Positions 1 through 11,560 of a DNA stretch of 64,000 nucleotides are shown here, piece by piece. Numbering within the stretch: the first letter of the stretch is position 1; every line of letters begins with the position of its first letter. Both the position numbers and the translations under genes were made by a program. The notes under the pieces were generated by a model. That model saw only the letters and a program-made list of their open reading frames with translations, made no database searches and was not told the origin of the DNA. This DNA comes from Takakia lepidozioides (taxonomy: Eukaryota > Streptophyta > Takakiopsida > Takakiales > Takakiaceae), in contig CM060731.1 of the NCBI GenBank assembly GCA_030704615.1, forward strand, positions 7,874,001-7,938,000, given 5' to 3'.

Positions 1-3000
1 TAGGCTCGCCCTCAAATGCCAACTTCTTGGCAGAGCCAGTCCCACTCCGAACTGACTTGGGAACCCGGACGACCGGTGACTGGGTAGGAGCAACAGCAAT
101 CGCAGGACCTTGAACAAAATCGGCGTCGGAGTCACTCTCTTGGGTCCCCTCCTGCGCCTCCTCCGATGGCCCGATGGTTTTCTTCTTTTTGGGTGTTACT
201 GCAGTCACCTGTTTCCTTGTCCTTTTCCTTTGACCTTTACTCTTCTCATGCAATTTCTCCTGAATTCCTGCCTGAGCAAGCTCTGCCGCTTTCCTGGAGT
301 TCGCAAGCGCTTTTGCCTCTTTTGCACCCAACGGAGGCAGCGGAGCCCGGTTTCGTCGGAATTCAGCATCCAGCTTCAATTGAAACTCGGATGGGTCGAG
401 CGAGCCGGACGGAAGGTCCACATACCAAGGGCAATCACGCAAATGTTCCAGATGCCACTCCTTCACAATATCGTCAGTGTACATGGAGTCAGCCCCAGGG
501 TTCCTCCATGCCAGGAAGAATGGTGGCTCGAAAGACAGATGACCTTTCTCCAAAAGCGAGAACTTACAGTACCTGCATTCATGAAAAACACAATGAGGTC
601 CGAAAAATGGCTAAGTCCCTGAACGGCAATAGGGCCTACAACTGGAATATGGCGCCGAATTTCCACTTCAGGGCCACCCAGTCTAGGGACTTAGCCCGAA
701 AATGGCTAAGTCCCTGGACGGCAATAGGGCCTGGAACTGGAAAATGGCGCCGAATTTCCAGTTCCGGGCCAGCCACCCTAGGGACTTAGACCGAAAATGG
801 CTAAGTCCCTGGACGGCAATAGGGCCTAGAACTGGAAAACGGCGCCGAATTTCCAGTTCCGGGCCAGCCACCCTAGGGACTTAGACCGAAAATGGCTAAG
901 TCCCTGGACGGCAATAGGGCCTAGAACTGGAATATGGCGCCGAATTTCCACTTCAGGGCTAGCCAGTCTAGGGACTTAGCCCGAAAATGGCTAAGTCCCT
1001 GGACGGCAATAGGGCCTAGAACTGGAAAACGGCGCCGAATTTCCAGTTCCGGGCCAGCCACCCTAGGGACTTAGCCCGAAAATGGCTAAGTCCCTGGACG
1101 GCAATAGGGCCTAGAACTGGAAAACGGCGCCGAATTTCCAGTTCCGGGCTAGCCACACTAGGGACTTAGGCCGAAAATGGCTAAGTCCCTGAACGGCAAT
1201 AGGGCCTGGAACTGGAAAATGGCGCCGAATTTCCAGTTCCGGGCCAGCCAGTCTAGGGACTTTGCCATTTTCGGAGCCCTGACTGGAAATTCGGCGCCAT
1301 TTTCCCTAACACCACTTAGGCCTCTAACATCCTGAAATGCCAGGACTTGAAAGAAAGGCAGCGCGTATGTACCTGTGAAGAAGGCGCATTGCTGCTTTGT
1401 CCGCGTTCGGCTGGTCGGTGAACTCGTGGCTCCGGCGAGCATCTGCTATCTCCCGAAAGAATAGGTTGGTTTTGTAGAGCAGAAAGTACCTCGTCACATA
1501 GTCACGTAGGCTCTCTGCTGCAGGAGATATCTCCATCTTGAACTGATGTGCTTGTGTGTCCAGCTGCTCTTGCGCATTCGTCGTCACCTGTGGAGATTGT
1601 CCATCAGATCGCTTTCCTCAAAAAATACAATGAATCCACCCCCTACTAGAGTAGAAGCCCCAAACGAAGCGTGGGGAAGTACCTGAAACCACCATGTCAT
1701 GCGGTTCATCCACATGTCGAATGTGGGGTCAGAGAGTTTGTCCGGTTTGGGGAAGCTCCACATGTCCCTGGTACTTTGGGAACCATTCCAGATTTGGAGC
1801 CACCGGGTCTGTCCAACCACCCAGCATATTCGTAAGCGCCAAACACCACAAAAAGGAGTTGTTGCCACCACAATTTGGTTAAGAATGTATCACCTTTTCT
1901 GTTGCATCCACACAGGATGTGGCTAGACGATGGAGCTTCTCCAATGTCATCGTGGGCTTCAGAGCGCGAGAGTAGTGCTTCCCCACCTCCACCAGAAAGT
2001 CGGCACCAAGGGCGGGATCAGCTATGGCCACGTACTTTACCATCCGCGACTTGTACTTTATGCGGGCCCTCACCTCCGCAGCTTTGACATACGATTCGAG
2101 TTCCGGGAGGGTTGGATTCTTCTCCTCTGACTCCATGTAGAACCTCCGCGCATGTGCCAAATCCTGCTGTATTTTCGTCTGTCGAAAAGGCGCACATAAG
2201 ATTAGAGATCCTGCTCAACACAATTTCTTCTATTGGGGGAGGAGAGACAAATTAGCTCAACAAAACTGTCAGGAGCTTTACCCGAAATATGTAGTCCACC
2301 ATGGCGTCGACGCTCAGCCTATACCAGGTTCTGTCTGCCTTTGCCTCCGACTTGCGCAGGAGGTCGGCACTGAGGGAATTGGCAAACTCTTGCACCCCCT
2401 GCTTCCCGACATCCTTCACTCGGAAGAGCATATGGGACAAGTTGGTGGCAATGAAGGCATTCTCAGTCACCCTGCAGTGCCACATTTCCATCAAACAATA
2501 CTGAAATGGGAATTTTCATCATATATGAGGATTCGCAATGAAATGACTTCCAAATTCAAAGTCCAAAAGCGAGAGGGGTTGTAGCTTACGAGTTGATGTC
2601 GGCCATTGCAGCTTTGAGAAGACTGCGATCTTTGGGCCCCGCAACCTTCAGCACAACACAATCGACGGCGAAATGCCAATCGAGATCGTTGGGGTGGGCT
2701 TGGGCAATGTGCTCCATCCATGCCAGGAGGCGATGATTGCCGTCCCACACGTAGAACATCTTACCGGACATGTGCTGGAAAAGAGGATCACTAGCAATCG
2801 ATCTCTCGAACTCCTCATTTCGCGTTTGCCAATGGGGACCCCATTTGTCCACCTCATCGGAAGTGTGGGCACGGGAAGCTCCGTGGTCGTTCTCAATGGA
2901 AACGTAAAAGGCGGCAGACCCCATTCGATATCCATCCCGGAAAGAGAATTTCAGCTTGTCGATATCGCCTGGGAGGGCAGGTCTCACCACCTGCAATGAC

Positions 3001-4553
3001 ACCAAGCGGCAAAGGGGAATTCGAAGCTTGGCCGGGTACACCATGCCCCCCAGCACCTTGCCAATGTTGCTGTGGGTTTCCTCCAACATCTTGGCAGCGG
3101 CCAACTTCATATCCGCCTCAGACATGACGTCTGCTGCAGAGGGGTTTTCCGGCAGCCCACCAGGACCGCCAAATCCAGCCTGTATGCTCCGGGTTTGGGG
3201 CCTGGGGATGTCCGGGAGGATGTCATCCTGGTCAGAAACCTCCATGTCGTCCTCCTCAACAGGGTCAGCCACCTGCGAAACCACCTCCAGCACTCTCGTC
3301 GTCTCTACTGCCCTCTCCCTGGCTTCACCTCGAACTTGCACAATCCGTGCTCTTTCAGGTGTTCTTTCCTCTCCTCCACTCTCCACCGTATGGGTAATTG
3401 CGGGGGCTGCTCTTGCCCGCGATGGTCTAACCGGTGTGCTACTGCCTCTCTGTGGTGTCTTGTAGGGATCCACCGTCTCTGTGGGTCCCTCGCTTACATT
3501 GGCATCTGTCATTTGGGCACCCCTGGCCTCTTCAGCTGCCTTTTGTCTTTCCTCCTGGCTAGCATTCTGTCTCGTCTGTTCTTTTGCCCTCTCTTTTGCC
3601 CTCTCACGGGCTTTCTGTTTCTTACTAGGGCTAGCAGCAGGGGAGCCCTCCAAGACGACCACCTTTGATTGAGGCGAACTGACACCCTCGCGCGCACTGC
3701 TCACTCCCCCCTCCGCAGCCCGTGACTGCTCTCTCGCCGGGGATTGCATGTGCTTAGCTTTCTTCTTTTTCTTTGCGTGGGCGGGCCCTACTGCATGTGC
3801 ATGAACAACCTCCATTGCCGGATCTGCTGTCCTCATGTCCTCACGCCCTTCACCTGCCATGCCGCCTGCACCAACCTCCCCAATGCCTACTCTGTCGTAA
3901 TCTCGTTGCAAGTCCTCCCGTCCACCAACAAAAGGTTTAAGTTTGCCCTCTCGCCCCAAGTTGGGCGATTCAAACATGCGATGAGTTGGAGCTGTCGATG
4001 ATACCACCAGCGTGCCGGGCTCGTCGTCACTCTGTCATTGACAAAAATCGTGAAAACCAACATCGGTGCAAAAAGCAGCATCGCAACGAGCAGCGCAACC
4101 ACCATAGCAACAATCATGTAGCAAAAATGAAAACATAACAAGTTTAGGAAGTATGGAGAGCCATGCAACAACAATGAAAACAAATGCAACATTGCCTAAG
4201 AATGACATGCACAAGCAGCCTTCTCCAGAGCTGCCGGATTTGCACACGCATTGCAAACAATCTAAGGTTCACTCAACTATCTAAAGTTCACTCATACAGC
4301 AAAGCCAGGATGAAGATGCAAAAACAAAGCGAAAGCAAAAAATAAATCGAACAAACCGAAAGCAGAAGTGGCTTGCCTGAGAGTACTCGGCTTCAGTTGG
4401 CGCAGGTTGTGAGCAAGACACTGGAATCTCCTGCTGGAGCTTCAGTTTGGCCATGCGAGAGATTGGCCGTCGTCCGTAGTACAGAGCTTTCAACTTCCGC
4501 CGCGGTCTGGATGTGAGGTCTCTCTCAGGAGAGCCACGCCCTTCAGGCGGCAT
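1..4553 (-). CDS. A1: ParB-like domain protein, probable ParB-methyltransferase fusion (5' part of gene)
   Basis: Seven exons can be placed: 4553-4377, 4031-2590, 2471-2282, 2178-1894, 1808-1683, 1587-1373 and 572 running past the window edge. All junctions keep phase. The ATG at 4553 opens a basic 59-codon exon. Exon 2 starts with a long charged, Lys/Arg/Glu-rich segment (nuclear-localisation-like), then a ParB/Srx-like domain at roughly residues 385-530 with DGNHRLLAW near residue 489. Known ParB-family proteins bind or cut DNA through this fold, but no activity is shown here. Exons 3-6 match the E2 gene A2 closely (for example WLQIWN). Exon 7 ends in EGEP, aligned with A2 KGEP, just before the methyltransferase region seen in A2, so that part should lie left of position 1. 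No stop or frameshift is seen in the visible exons. Intron 1 is of GC-AG type, and the 95-bp array fills intron 6. Confidence 0.72.
597..1316. repeat. 95-bp tandem array inside the last visible A1 intron
   Basis: About 7.5 copies of a 95-bp unit; the motif ATGGCTAAGTCCC recurs at 702, 797, 892, 987, 1082 and 1177. Each unit contains GGCGCCGAATTTCCA and a short inverted pair, CTAAGTCCC and GGGACTTAG. The array fills most of the 800-bp intron between A1 exons 1587-1373 and 572-1. The equivalent A2 intron (22,470-22,609) is only 140 bp and has no array, so this one is an expansion. Short ORFs across it are only translated repeat. Confidence 0.93.
4032..4376 (-). other. GC-AG intron 1 of gene A1
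   Basis: Read on the minus strand, the donor is CTCTCAG followed by GCAAGC and the acceptor is CAATGACAG followed by AGTGACGACGAG. The upstream exon is exactly 59 codons and joins in phase to SDDEPGTLVVSS, which runs into the main exon. The equivalent intron in E3 (53,225-53,582) keeps the same GC donor. A GC donor within an otherwise strong consensus is a known minor splice class. Confidence 0.6.
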
Positions 4554-4739
4554 AAGTCCCAGCCAAAGAGATCTCCTTTTTTGGGGTACATGCCTGGAAT
4601 ACCATGTTAAGCCAAGTTTAGCATGAGATTTAGGGTACGTGTCCAGGAAGCCATGCGTCGCCAGCCCAAATAATAACCGACAGCCGTCGACATTTATTGC
4701 CCGACTGCGCAATTAAATGTCGGATGAAGCCCTCCATGT

Positions 4740-5340
4740 CGGATGAAAATCGACGTAAACAGTCCCGGAATTTCCAACGTAGAGGTAATTCGGAGCGCTG
4801 CACGGTGGAATTCCGGCGCCGGATTTCCATCCTGCAGGTAATTCGGAGCGCAGCAGGATGGATATCCGGCGCCGAATTTCCATCCGCGGAGGAAGGGCGG
4901 CGCTGGAAATTTCCCTCATGCAGGTAATTCGGAAGCGCGCGGATGGAAATCCGGCGCCGAATTTCCATCCGCGGAGGTAGGGCGGCGCTGGAAATTTCCC
5001 TCATGCAGGTAATTCGGAAGCGCGCGGATGGAAATCCGGCGCCGAATTTCCATCCGCGCAGGTAGGGCGGCGCTGGAAATTTCCCTCATGCAGGTATTTC
5101 GGAAGCGCGCGGATGGCAATCCGGCGCCGAATTTCCATCCGCGCAGGTAGGGCGGCGGTGGAAATTTCCCTCATGCAGGTAATTCGGAAGCGCGCGGATG
5201 GAAATCCGGCGCTGAATTTCCATCCGCGCAGGTAGGGGCGGGGTGGAAATTTCCCTCATGCAGGTAATTCGGAAGCGCGCGGACGGAAATCCGGCGCCGA
5301 ATTTCCATCCGCGCAGGTAGGGCGGTGCGCCAAATTTCCC
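4740..5340. repeat. 85-bp tandem array with GGCGCC palindromes (A-side of E1 central array)
   Basis: Repeats of roughly 85 bp (GGCGCC at about 4953 and 5039). Each has a GGCGCCGAATTTCCATCCGC core, a GC-rich spacer and TTTCCCTCATGCAGGTAATTC. It begins about 190 bases upstream of the A1 start. The stretch 4554-4739 is unique leader or promoter sequence with no clear signal. The long minus-strand ORFs here are repeat translations. Confidence 0.88.
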
Positions 5341-5955
5341 TCAAGCAGGTAATTCGGCGCCGAATTTCCCTCCTGCATGTAATTCGGATCCGGATGAATG
5401 GAAATTCGGCGCCGAATTTCCATCCAGCAGGTAATTCCAATACCGGATGAATGGAAATTCGGCGCCGAATTTCCATCCAGCAGGTAAGTCGAATCTCGCA
5501 TAAATGGAAATTCGGCGCCGAATTTCCATCCTGCAGGTAATTCCAATACCGGATGAATGGAAATTCGGCGCCGAATTTCCATCCAGCAGGTAAGTCGAAT
5601 CCCGCATAAATGGAAATTCGGCGCCGAATTTCCGTCCTGCAGGTAATTCCAATACCGGATGAATGGAAATTCGGCGCCGAATTTCCGTCCTGCAGGTAAT
5701 TCCAATACCGGATGAATGGAAATTCGGCGCCGAATTTCCATCCAGCAGGTAAGTCGAATCCCGCATAAATGGAAATTCGGCGCCGAATTTCCGTCCTGCA
5801 GGTAATTCCAATACCGGATGAATGGAAATTCGGCGCCGAATTTCCATCCAGCAGGTAAGTCGAATCCCGCATAAATGGAAATTCGGCGCCGAATTTCCAT
5901 CCTGCAGGTAATTCGAATCGGTGCCAAATGGATATTCGGCGCCGAATTTCCATTC
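5341..5955. repeat. 53-bp tandem array, left arm of central palindrome
   Basis: About 11 units with a 53-bp step (GGCGCCG at 5408, 5461, 5514 and 5567). Each contains the 16-bp palindrome AATTCGGCGCCGAATT followed by a CAGGTAA spacer. Two alternating spacer types (AATACCGGATGAATGG and CGCATAAATGG) give a higher-order pattern. Confidence 0.9.
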
Positions 5956-6240
5956 GCCATGTATTTCTGAGCGTGGAATTACCTTCGTGCAGGTAATTCC
6001 CAGATGAGAATTACCTTCGTGCAGGTAATTCCCAGATGAGAATTACCTTTGTGCAGGTAATTTCCAGATGAGAATTACCTTCGTGCAGGTAATTGTGGAC
6101 GAAGAATTCACATCGATTGGAATTACCTGCAGGAAGGTAATTCTCATCTGGAAATTACCTGCACAAAGGTAATTCCGATCTGGGAATTACCTGCACGAAG
6201 GTAATTCCACGCTCAGAAATACATGGCGAATGGAAATTCG
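5935..6240. repeat. Centre of large inverted repeat between A1 and B1
   Basis: The sequence from 5935 to about 6000 is the exact reverse complement of about 6180-6240, from ATTCGGCGCCGAAT through the ATGTATTTCTGAGCG spacer to CTTCGTGCAGG. Between the arms lie short GAATTACCTTCGTGCAGG repeats that also switch orientation near 6,095-6,120. The array therefore reverses direction here and makes a potential cruciform of more than 1 kb. Confidence 0.85.
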
Positions 6241-6775
6241 GCGCCGAATATCCATACGGCACCCATCCGACTTACCTGCTGGATGGAAATTCGGCGCCGA
6301 ATTTCCATTTATGCGGGATTCGGCTTACGTGCTTGATGGAAATTCGGCGCCGAATTTCCATTCATCCGGTATTCGAATTACCTGCAGGAGGGAAATTCGG
6401 CGCCGAATCTCCATCCATCCGAGATTCCACCTACCTGCTGGACGGAAATTCGGCGCCGAATCTCCATCCATCCGGGATTCCACCTACCTGCTGGACGGAA
6501 ATTCGGCGCCGAATCTCCATCCATCCGGGATTCCACCTACCTGCTGGACGGAAATTCGGCGCCGAATCTCCATCCATCCGGGATTCCACCTACCTGCTGG
6601 ACGGAAATTCGGCGCCGAATCTCCATCCATCCGGGATTCCACCTACCTGCTGGACGGAAATTCGGCGCCGAATCTCCATCCATCCGGGATTCCACCTACC
6701 TGCTGGATGGAAATTCGGCGCCGAATTTCCATCCATCCGAGATTCCACTTACATGCAGGATGCAAATTCGGCGCC
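6216..6775. repeat. 53-bp tandem array, right arm of central palindrome
   Basis: Units with a 53-bp step (GGCGCC at 6452, 6505 and 6558), inverted relative to the left arm. The spacer is CATCCGGGATTCCACCTACC. Middle units are nearly identical, which indicates recent amplification. ORFs of 252 and 220 codons across the array are repeat translations and should be ignored. Confidence 0.9.
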
Positions 6776-7285
6776 GTTTTCCCATCTGTGGAAGTTTTTA
6801 TGTCGGCCAGTTTTCGGTCTGACCCCCCGACAAGACTTCCTTTGGGGGGGGCCCGGATGGAAATTCGGCGCCGAATCTCCGTCCATGGGATGTTCTCTGT
6901 CGCACACTCGCCGGCCTCTGCGCCCGAGGCGACTTCATCCGGGCGTCCCCTGTTCGATATTCGGTGCCGAATTTCCGTCCTGGGTTGAAATGTGACGGCC
7001 AACTGCAGGCCACTCCCCCCTCCCCGACTGCATCCGAACCGCCCCGGATGGAAATTCGGCGCCGTTTTTCCATCTGGGGATGTTTTTATGCCGTTCAGTT
7101 TTCGGCCTGACCCCCCGACACGACTCCCTTTGGGGGCCCGGATGGAAATTCGGCGCCGAATCTCCATCCAGGGGATGTTCTCTGTCGCACACACTCCGGC
7201 CTCTGCGCCCGAGGCGACTTCATCCGGGCTTCCTCTGTTGGATATTGGGTGCCGAATTTCCATTCGGGGGTAGTAATGTGAGGGC
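6776..7285. repeat. 288-bp tandem duplication upstream of B1
   Basis: The block starting TTTTTATGTCGGCCAGTTTT near 6,793 recurs near 7,081 with a few changes, giving a step of about 288 bp. Both copies contain CTGACCCCCCGACA and a GGCGCC palindrome. The following stretch to 7,566 is unique and should hold the B1 leader and promoter. I see no clear TATA box. Confidence 0.8.
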
Positions 7286-7566
7286 ACGGTGCCGGCTTCT
7301 CCCCTTCAGCCGTCATCATCCGGACGGCCCCCCACTTTCTGACTGCATACCGTTGGCAGTTATTGCGCAAAGACCAGGGGCCGCATTCCGGAGACAAGGT
7401 TCATTAACACTCTGACTGTGGATTTTTGAGATAGTTGGCTCCCTGGATTTGGATCAGGCTTCGTCGCTCGGACAAATCGGCATCGCATTCATTCCCATCG
7501 CTGCACCCCCTTCTACCAGGGAGCTTCCCCGCACGCCATCCTGGCAGTCTTGTGTGCACATCTCCC

Positions 7567-10500
7567 ATGGCGGAAAACCTGAGCGCTACAGTGTACTGCC
7601 CTCCTCACGAGCATAGAGCTTCATTTCCGTGCAGAGGGGACACCTGCCGGGTGATGGAGAAATATCTGTGCGTTCGATACCACCTGAAACCGGGGTCGGT
7701 TTTTTTGGAGGAGGAAAGGAAGGACTCAAACGGCCTTGTTGTCGAGAGTATTGTTGTGCTCCACGATGATTTCGGCGATGGCAGGGAATGGCGAGTTCCA
7801 CCATCGGACAGCGTCATATACAGGGCTGTTGGGGACTTCATTTGCCCGCCAAGTGCACCGTCTATCCTGGCGCCTTCCACGAAACAATCCGCGAATCAGA
7901 GAGTGGGTACCTCAAAGAGAGAAGTCCGCAACGAAGTTAATCCAGAGCCGAACCCATCCATGAAGACGACCGAGAACCGGGTTGTTCACAACCTGTCCGA
8001 CTCAGACGAGGTCATGGAAGTTCCGAGGTCGTCCTGGAGATCAGGCAAGTCCTCAATGGACGTCAGTGGAGGAGGGAGTCATATTCCCAGCACGAGCACC
8101 GCAGTTCGATCTATTCTAGAAATTCTGCGAGGGCTTCACCTGGAGGGACACCGGTCGGAGCTGGCCGGGCTGGACTACAGCAAGTTCGCAATTAAATCGG
8201 TTACATGCCTTCCCGCCGACGTCGACGGTAATATCTTCTTTGAGTTCCCTCCTCGGGCGGACTACTCGAGGGCGTCCGGAATGTTGACAGATATGGATAG
8301 AAAACATGACGGTCATCCTTGGTGCGTTACCAAAACCACCAGCATGAAGATGCTTGATGGTGTGCGGGTGCGCTACGTTGTTTGTGCGGGCGCGTTGCGG
8401 TGTTTCTCCCCAACTTGCTTCCACTTTAAATCCAGAGGTCACAGGAACGAGACCGATTGGACAGGCACAGCTCACCAACCATTTCGAGCTCAGGAGAAGG
8501 TTCCGAACTCCACATTTAAGTGTGCGCATTGCAAAGAACCACCACACTGCATGTCTGTTTGTAATGCCAAGCAGTTCTATGTGTTGCACCGTTTCCCTGA
8601 CCTCACCCGAGCTTGCATACACGTTGGTTCCCATTGTCACAAATTGGCGAGGGGGAACTCGCGGGAGGCTGCCCACGAAGCAGAGCAGCTCGTTCAGGAG
8701 GAGGTTAAGTTGAGACCGGGTGCCAAACCCAAACAGATACAGCTCCAAGCCGCCCATAAGATGGCATTGGCCAGAATTATGTCGGAAGACGGCTCCGATA
8801 GAGTTCCTCTCGATGAGAAGGAAATGGAGGCATTGCTGGAGTCGGTGTCCCACGTATGTTCACCGAATGTCCGAAACCACATTGTCTCATGCAAACAGAA
8901 AATTGGGCGTGGCTCGGATATGCACTCCATTCTGGAGGTGAAGCGACGATGTGGATATGACTACATTCATGGAAGTAGGTTTCCAGGACAAGGGACTGAG
9001 GCAGATCGTTGTTTCGTATTCAAAATGTCCACGTGTGGACCTGGAAGTGGCGTCGAACTGGTCGACAGGATGACGAGTGGGAACTTGTCAAACAGTTGGG
9101 TCATGTTCGACCATATCAAGCGAATTACAAATCACCAGTGGGTGACAATGGGTGCACATGTCTACGACACCCACTGCAGGATGCTAATGACAATTGCTAT
9201 TTGTGAGATGAAAGGAGAGGACACACAATCGGAGATGCTTCTTTGGCAGGGAATAAACGAACAGATGGCCAAGGCGGGATTGCCCCCTCCCAATTTCCGT
9301 GGTTTCATGGCGGACAACGCACAAGCAAATTGGGCTGCCATCCGAAGGGTGTACGGGCAAGACCCCAATGTTCCCATGGAAGGCAAGGAGAGATCTTGTG
9401 GGTTCCATTTTCTGCAGAGCCTTTCGCAGTACACAACCAGGCTCGTGGCGCCAGATTTCAGAGAGGAGCACCGTTCCATGTGCCTTGCGTGGAAGCGCGC
9501 TCCCACCTTGGATGATGCAGAGACACAGTTTGCATGCATACGGGCTTGGTGGACATCGTCAGGTGCTGTAAGGAAATCAGACGAAGGAGCAATGGTCAGT
9601 TGGCTAGCATGGTGGCATTATCGTTTCCTCCAGTTCGGCGACTATATGCGGGAGGTGAGTTGCACGAATTCGCGTCCCGTTGGATATTATTCTTGGCCAT
9701 ATTTGTAACTTGCTTGTAACCTGAACATGTGCTTGTGCAGGAAATGTGTCTCGACTCCGACACCGACATGCCCACGACAAACATGGCCGAATCAGTGCAC
9801 TCTTCCTGGCGTGCCTCCTCTGCGGCGCATCTGGTGGACATCCTCACTGCCACAACGGAGGACATTGTGAGGTCAATTATGCAGCAATGCAGGTACAACG
9901 AGTTCTTGAAAGGGAAACAGTGGGGCTTGGGGCCGGACAGGCAGGAAATGCTGATGCGGACTGCCTCCAGATCGAAGAATCCTCGGAAGTGGGCGGTGGC
10001 CTTGCGAGAGGGCCTTCGGGACACGCCATTGCTGCGAAGAGGCCAACATTTGGAAGGAGATGTTCATACCCGTCCAGTGAGACGAAGACTTGACGAGGCA
10101 CCTGGCGGAGAAGAGGATTCATGGCGAGCTGACAAGAATATTCGCACGCTCCCTCGTGGTCCGGTGATGTTGTCCGAGGAGGTCTCGTCGAGCACCGGAA
10201 GTCCTGCACGTTCAAGATCGCCATCTCCTTTGAGCACAGGGCGCGTGCCCCGGCAACATAACGAGCCATCTGTAGTAAAGCAATACAACATTCCCATTGT
10301 GGAGACAAGAGTGTCGGAGTCACAGTGGAGAATTGCGAGGACATTGCCGGCATTTCGAGGGAAGTGTTGCGCCATCCGGGTGGATACGAGAGCACGCTGT
10401 GGTGAGATGATTCGGAGGAACCCACACGGTGCTGTACCTGCACCTTGTTTCAGCGGCAGATTTTTGACTCCCACATTTGCTCACGCCACAACGCAGACAT

Positions 10501-11159
10501 TTTGGTTCTGTAGGCACGACATAATGACCTGTGTATTTGGCAAGCCCAAGTACGGGATTCAGGGAATGCCGGAGCCTCCGGGCGTCTGGCCTGTTGCACC
10601 GGGTTGCAGCCTCTCTCAGAATGAGGCGGATGCTCTATCTGCAGCAGGATTTCGAATGGTGCAACGCACAGACATCCCGGCCCACGCATTTCCGGTTCCT
10701 CAGACCCAGCCATTGCATACTGCTCGGTCCAGTAGAGACGGATTGGACAATTCTGCACATCCCACAATGCGATTCGGAAGAGTGAAGAGACGACACCCTC
10801 CCAACAAGTTGAATGAGACTCGGATTGCCAATGCTCTTGGGATGGCTTGCACTATTCAGAGCTCCGTGGACGTACCCCCACCCGGCCTTGGGCGTGTGTA
10901 TCGGATGGCAACGGCCGGCTCGGCTGTACGCGACGATGTATACACAATTACGATTGGAGTGGAGCCGACTTGCAACTGTACGGACTTCTCGTTGATGGAA
11001 GCAAAGAAGGGTTCGAAGTATTATCCGTGCAAGCATCTGTATTACATTTACCTCAAGAGGTTGAGGATGAACGTGACTATTGATGACTTTATTCATGCAC
11101 CGGCGTTGAGCGTGAACGAGCTGCACAAACTCCTTCTTAGGGATTCCAGAAATCATTGA
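7567..11159 (+). CDS. B1: MULE-like transposase with Cys/His-rich N-terminus and SWIM zinc finger
   Basis: Two exons, 7567-9654 and 9741-11159, joined across an 86-bp GT-AG intron (GAG, GTGAGT; GTGCAG, GAA), encode about 1,168 residues. The ATG at 7567 (CCCATGG) was chosen because it leads the conserved part. An N-terminal region is followed by a Cys/His cluster (HPWC, FKCAHC, HVGSHCH) resembling the WRKY-GCM1 domain of many MULE transposases. Candidate catalytic acids are D515 (FDHIKR), D583 (ADNAQANW) and E652 (DAETQF), with CGFHF between the last two. A SWIM finger (CNC then CKH) lies near the C-terminus, before ALSVNELHKLL. The frame is fully open, so this copy could be functional. KDZ-type transposases are an alternative, but the SWIM finger and target-duplication length in E2 favour a MULE. 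It should cut and rejoin the element ends in the nucleus. Confidence 0.82.
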
Positions 11160-11319
11160 TGGGGCAAACGGAATCCTCCATATGGATATTTTCAAATGCA
11201 TTTTGCTGTATCAGACTTTTTTTTTGCAGTGTAATGAAATGCACCCCAAAACTCCTGGAATGAGGCAATATTCCATTCAAACTGAGATCCAACAGAAGCA
11301 GTTGTGGGGCCATTTCTGG

Positions 11320-11560
11320 AAAAATGGCGCCGAATTTCTCTTTTTGGGGTCGAAAACTCGCTAAGTCCCAACATGCACTGGTACCTGTGTTTGGGAAAAT
11401 GGCGCCGAATTTCTCTTTTTGGGGCCGAAAACTGGCTAAGTCCCAACATGCACTAGTACCGTGTCTGGAAAAATGGCGCCGAATTTCTCTTTTTTGGGCG
11501 GAAAACTGGCTAAGTCCGAACATGCACTGGAAAAATGGCGCCGAATTACCTGTCATGAGG
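11320..11560. repeat. 75-bp repeats near B-side end of E1
   Basis: Three to four units with steps of 73-75 bp, each with AAAATGGCGCCGAATTTCTC, a T-run, then CTAAGTCCCAACATGCACT. The same array in E3 (48,200-48,600) has five or more units. The motif TGGCTAAGTCCC is shared with the intronic 95-bp array of A1. Confidence 0.9.

Noticed and set aside
110-789. Plus-strand ORFs of 170 and 207 codons
   Set aside because: They lie opposite the A1 exon at 572-1, whose minus-strand frame aligns with A2, and extend into the 95-bp array.
5171-5960. Open frames of 168-260 codons on the minus strand
   Set aside because: They are translations of the 53- and 85-bp palindromic repeats (MEIRRRIS and NSAPNFH cycles). 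All frames stay open because the unit lacks stops, and no unique protein sequence is present.
6230-7287. Open frames of 214-252 codons on both strands
   Set aside because: Same reason: repeat translation of the right arm of the array and the 288-bp duplication.
7567-11159. B genes as KDZ or hAT transposases
   Set aside because: The SWIM finger, WRKY-GCM1-like N-terminus and 9-11 bp target duplication in E2 fit MULEs better; hAT elements make 8-bp duplications and have a different core. Not fully excluded for KDZ.
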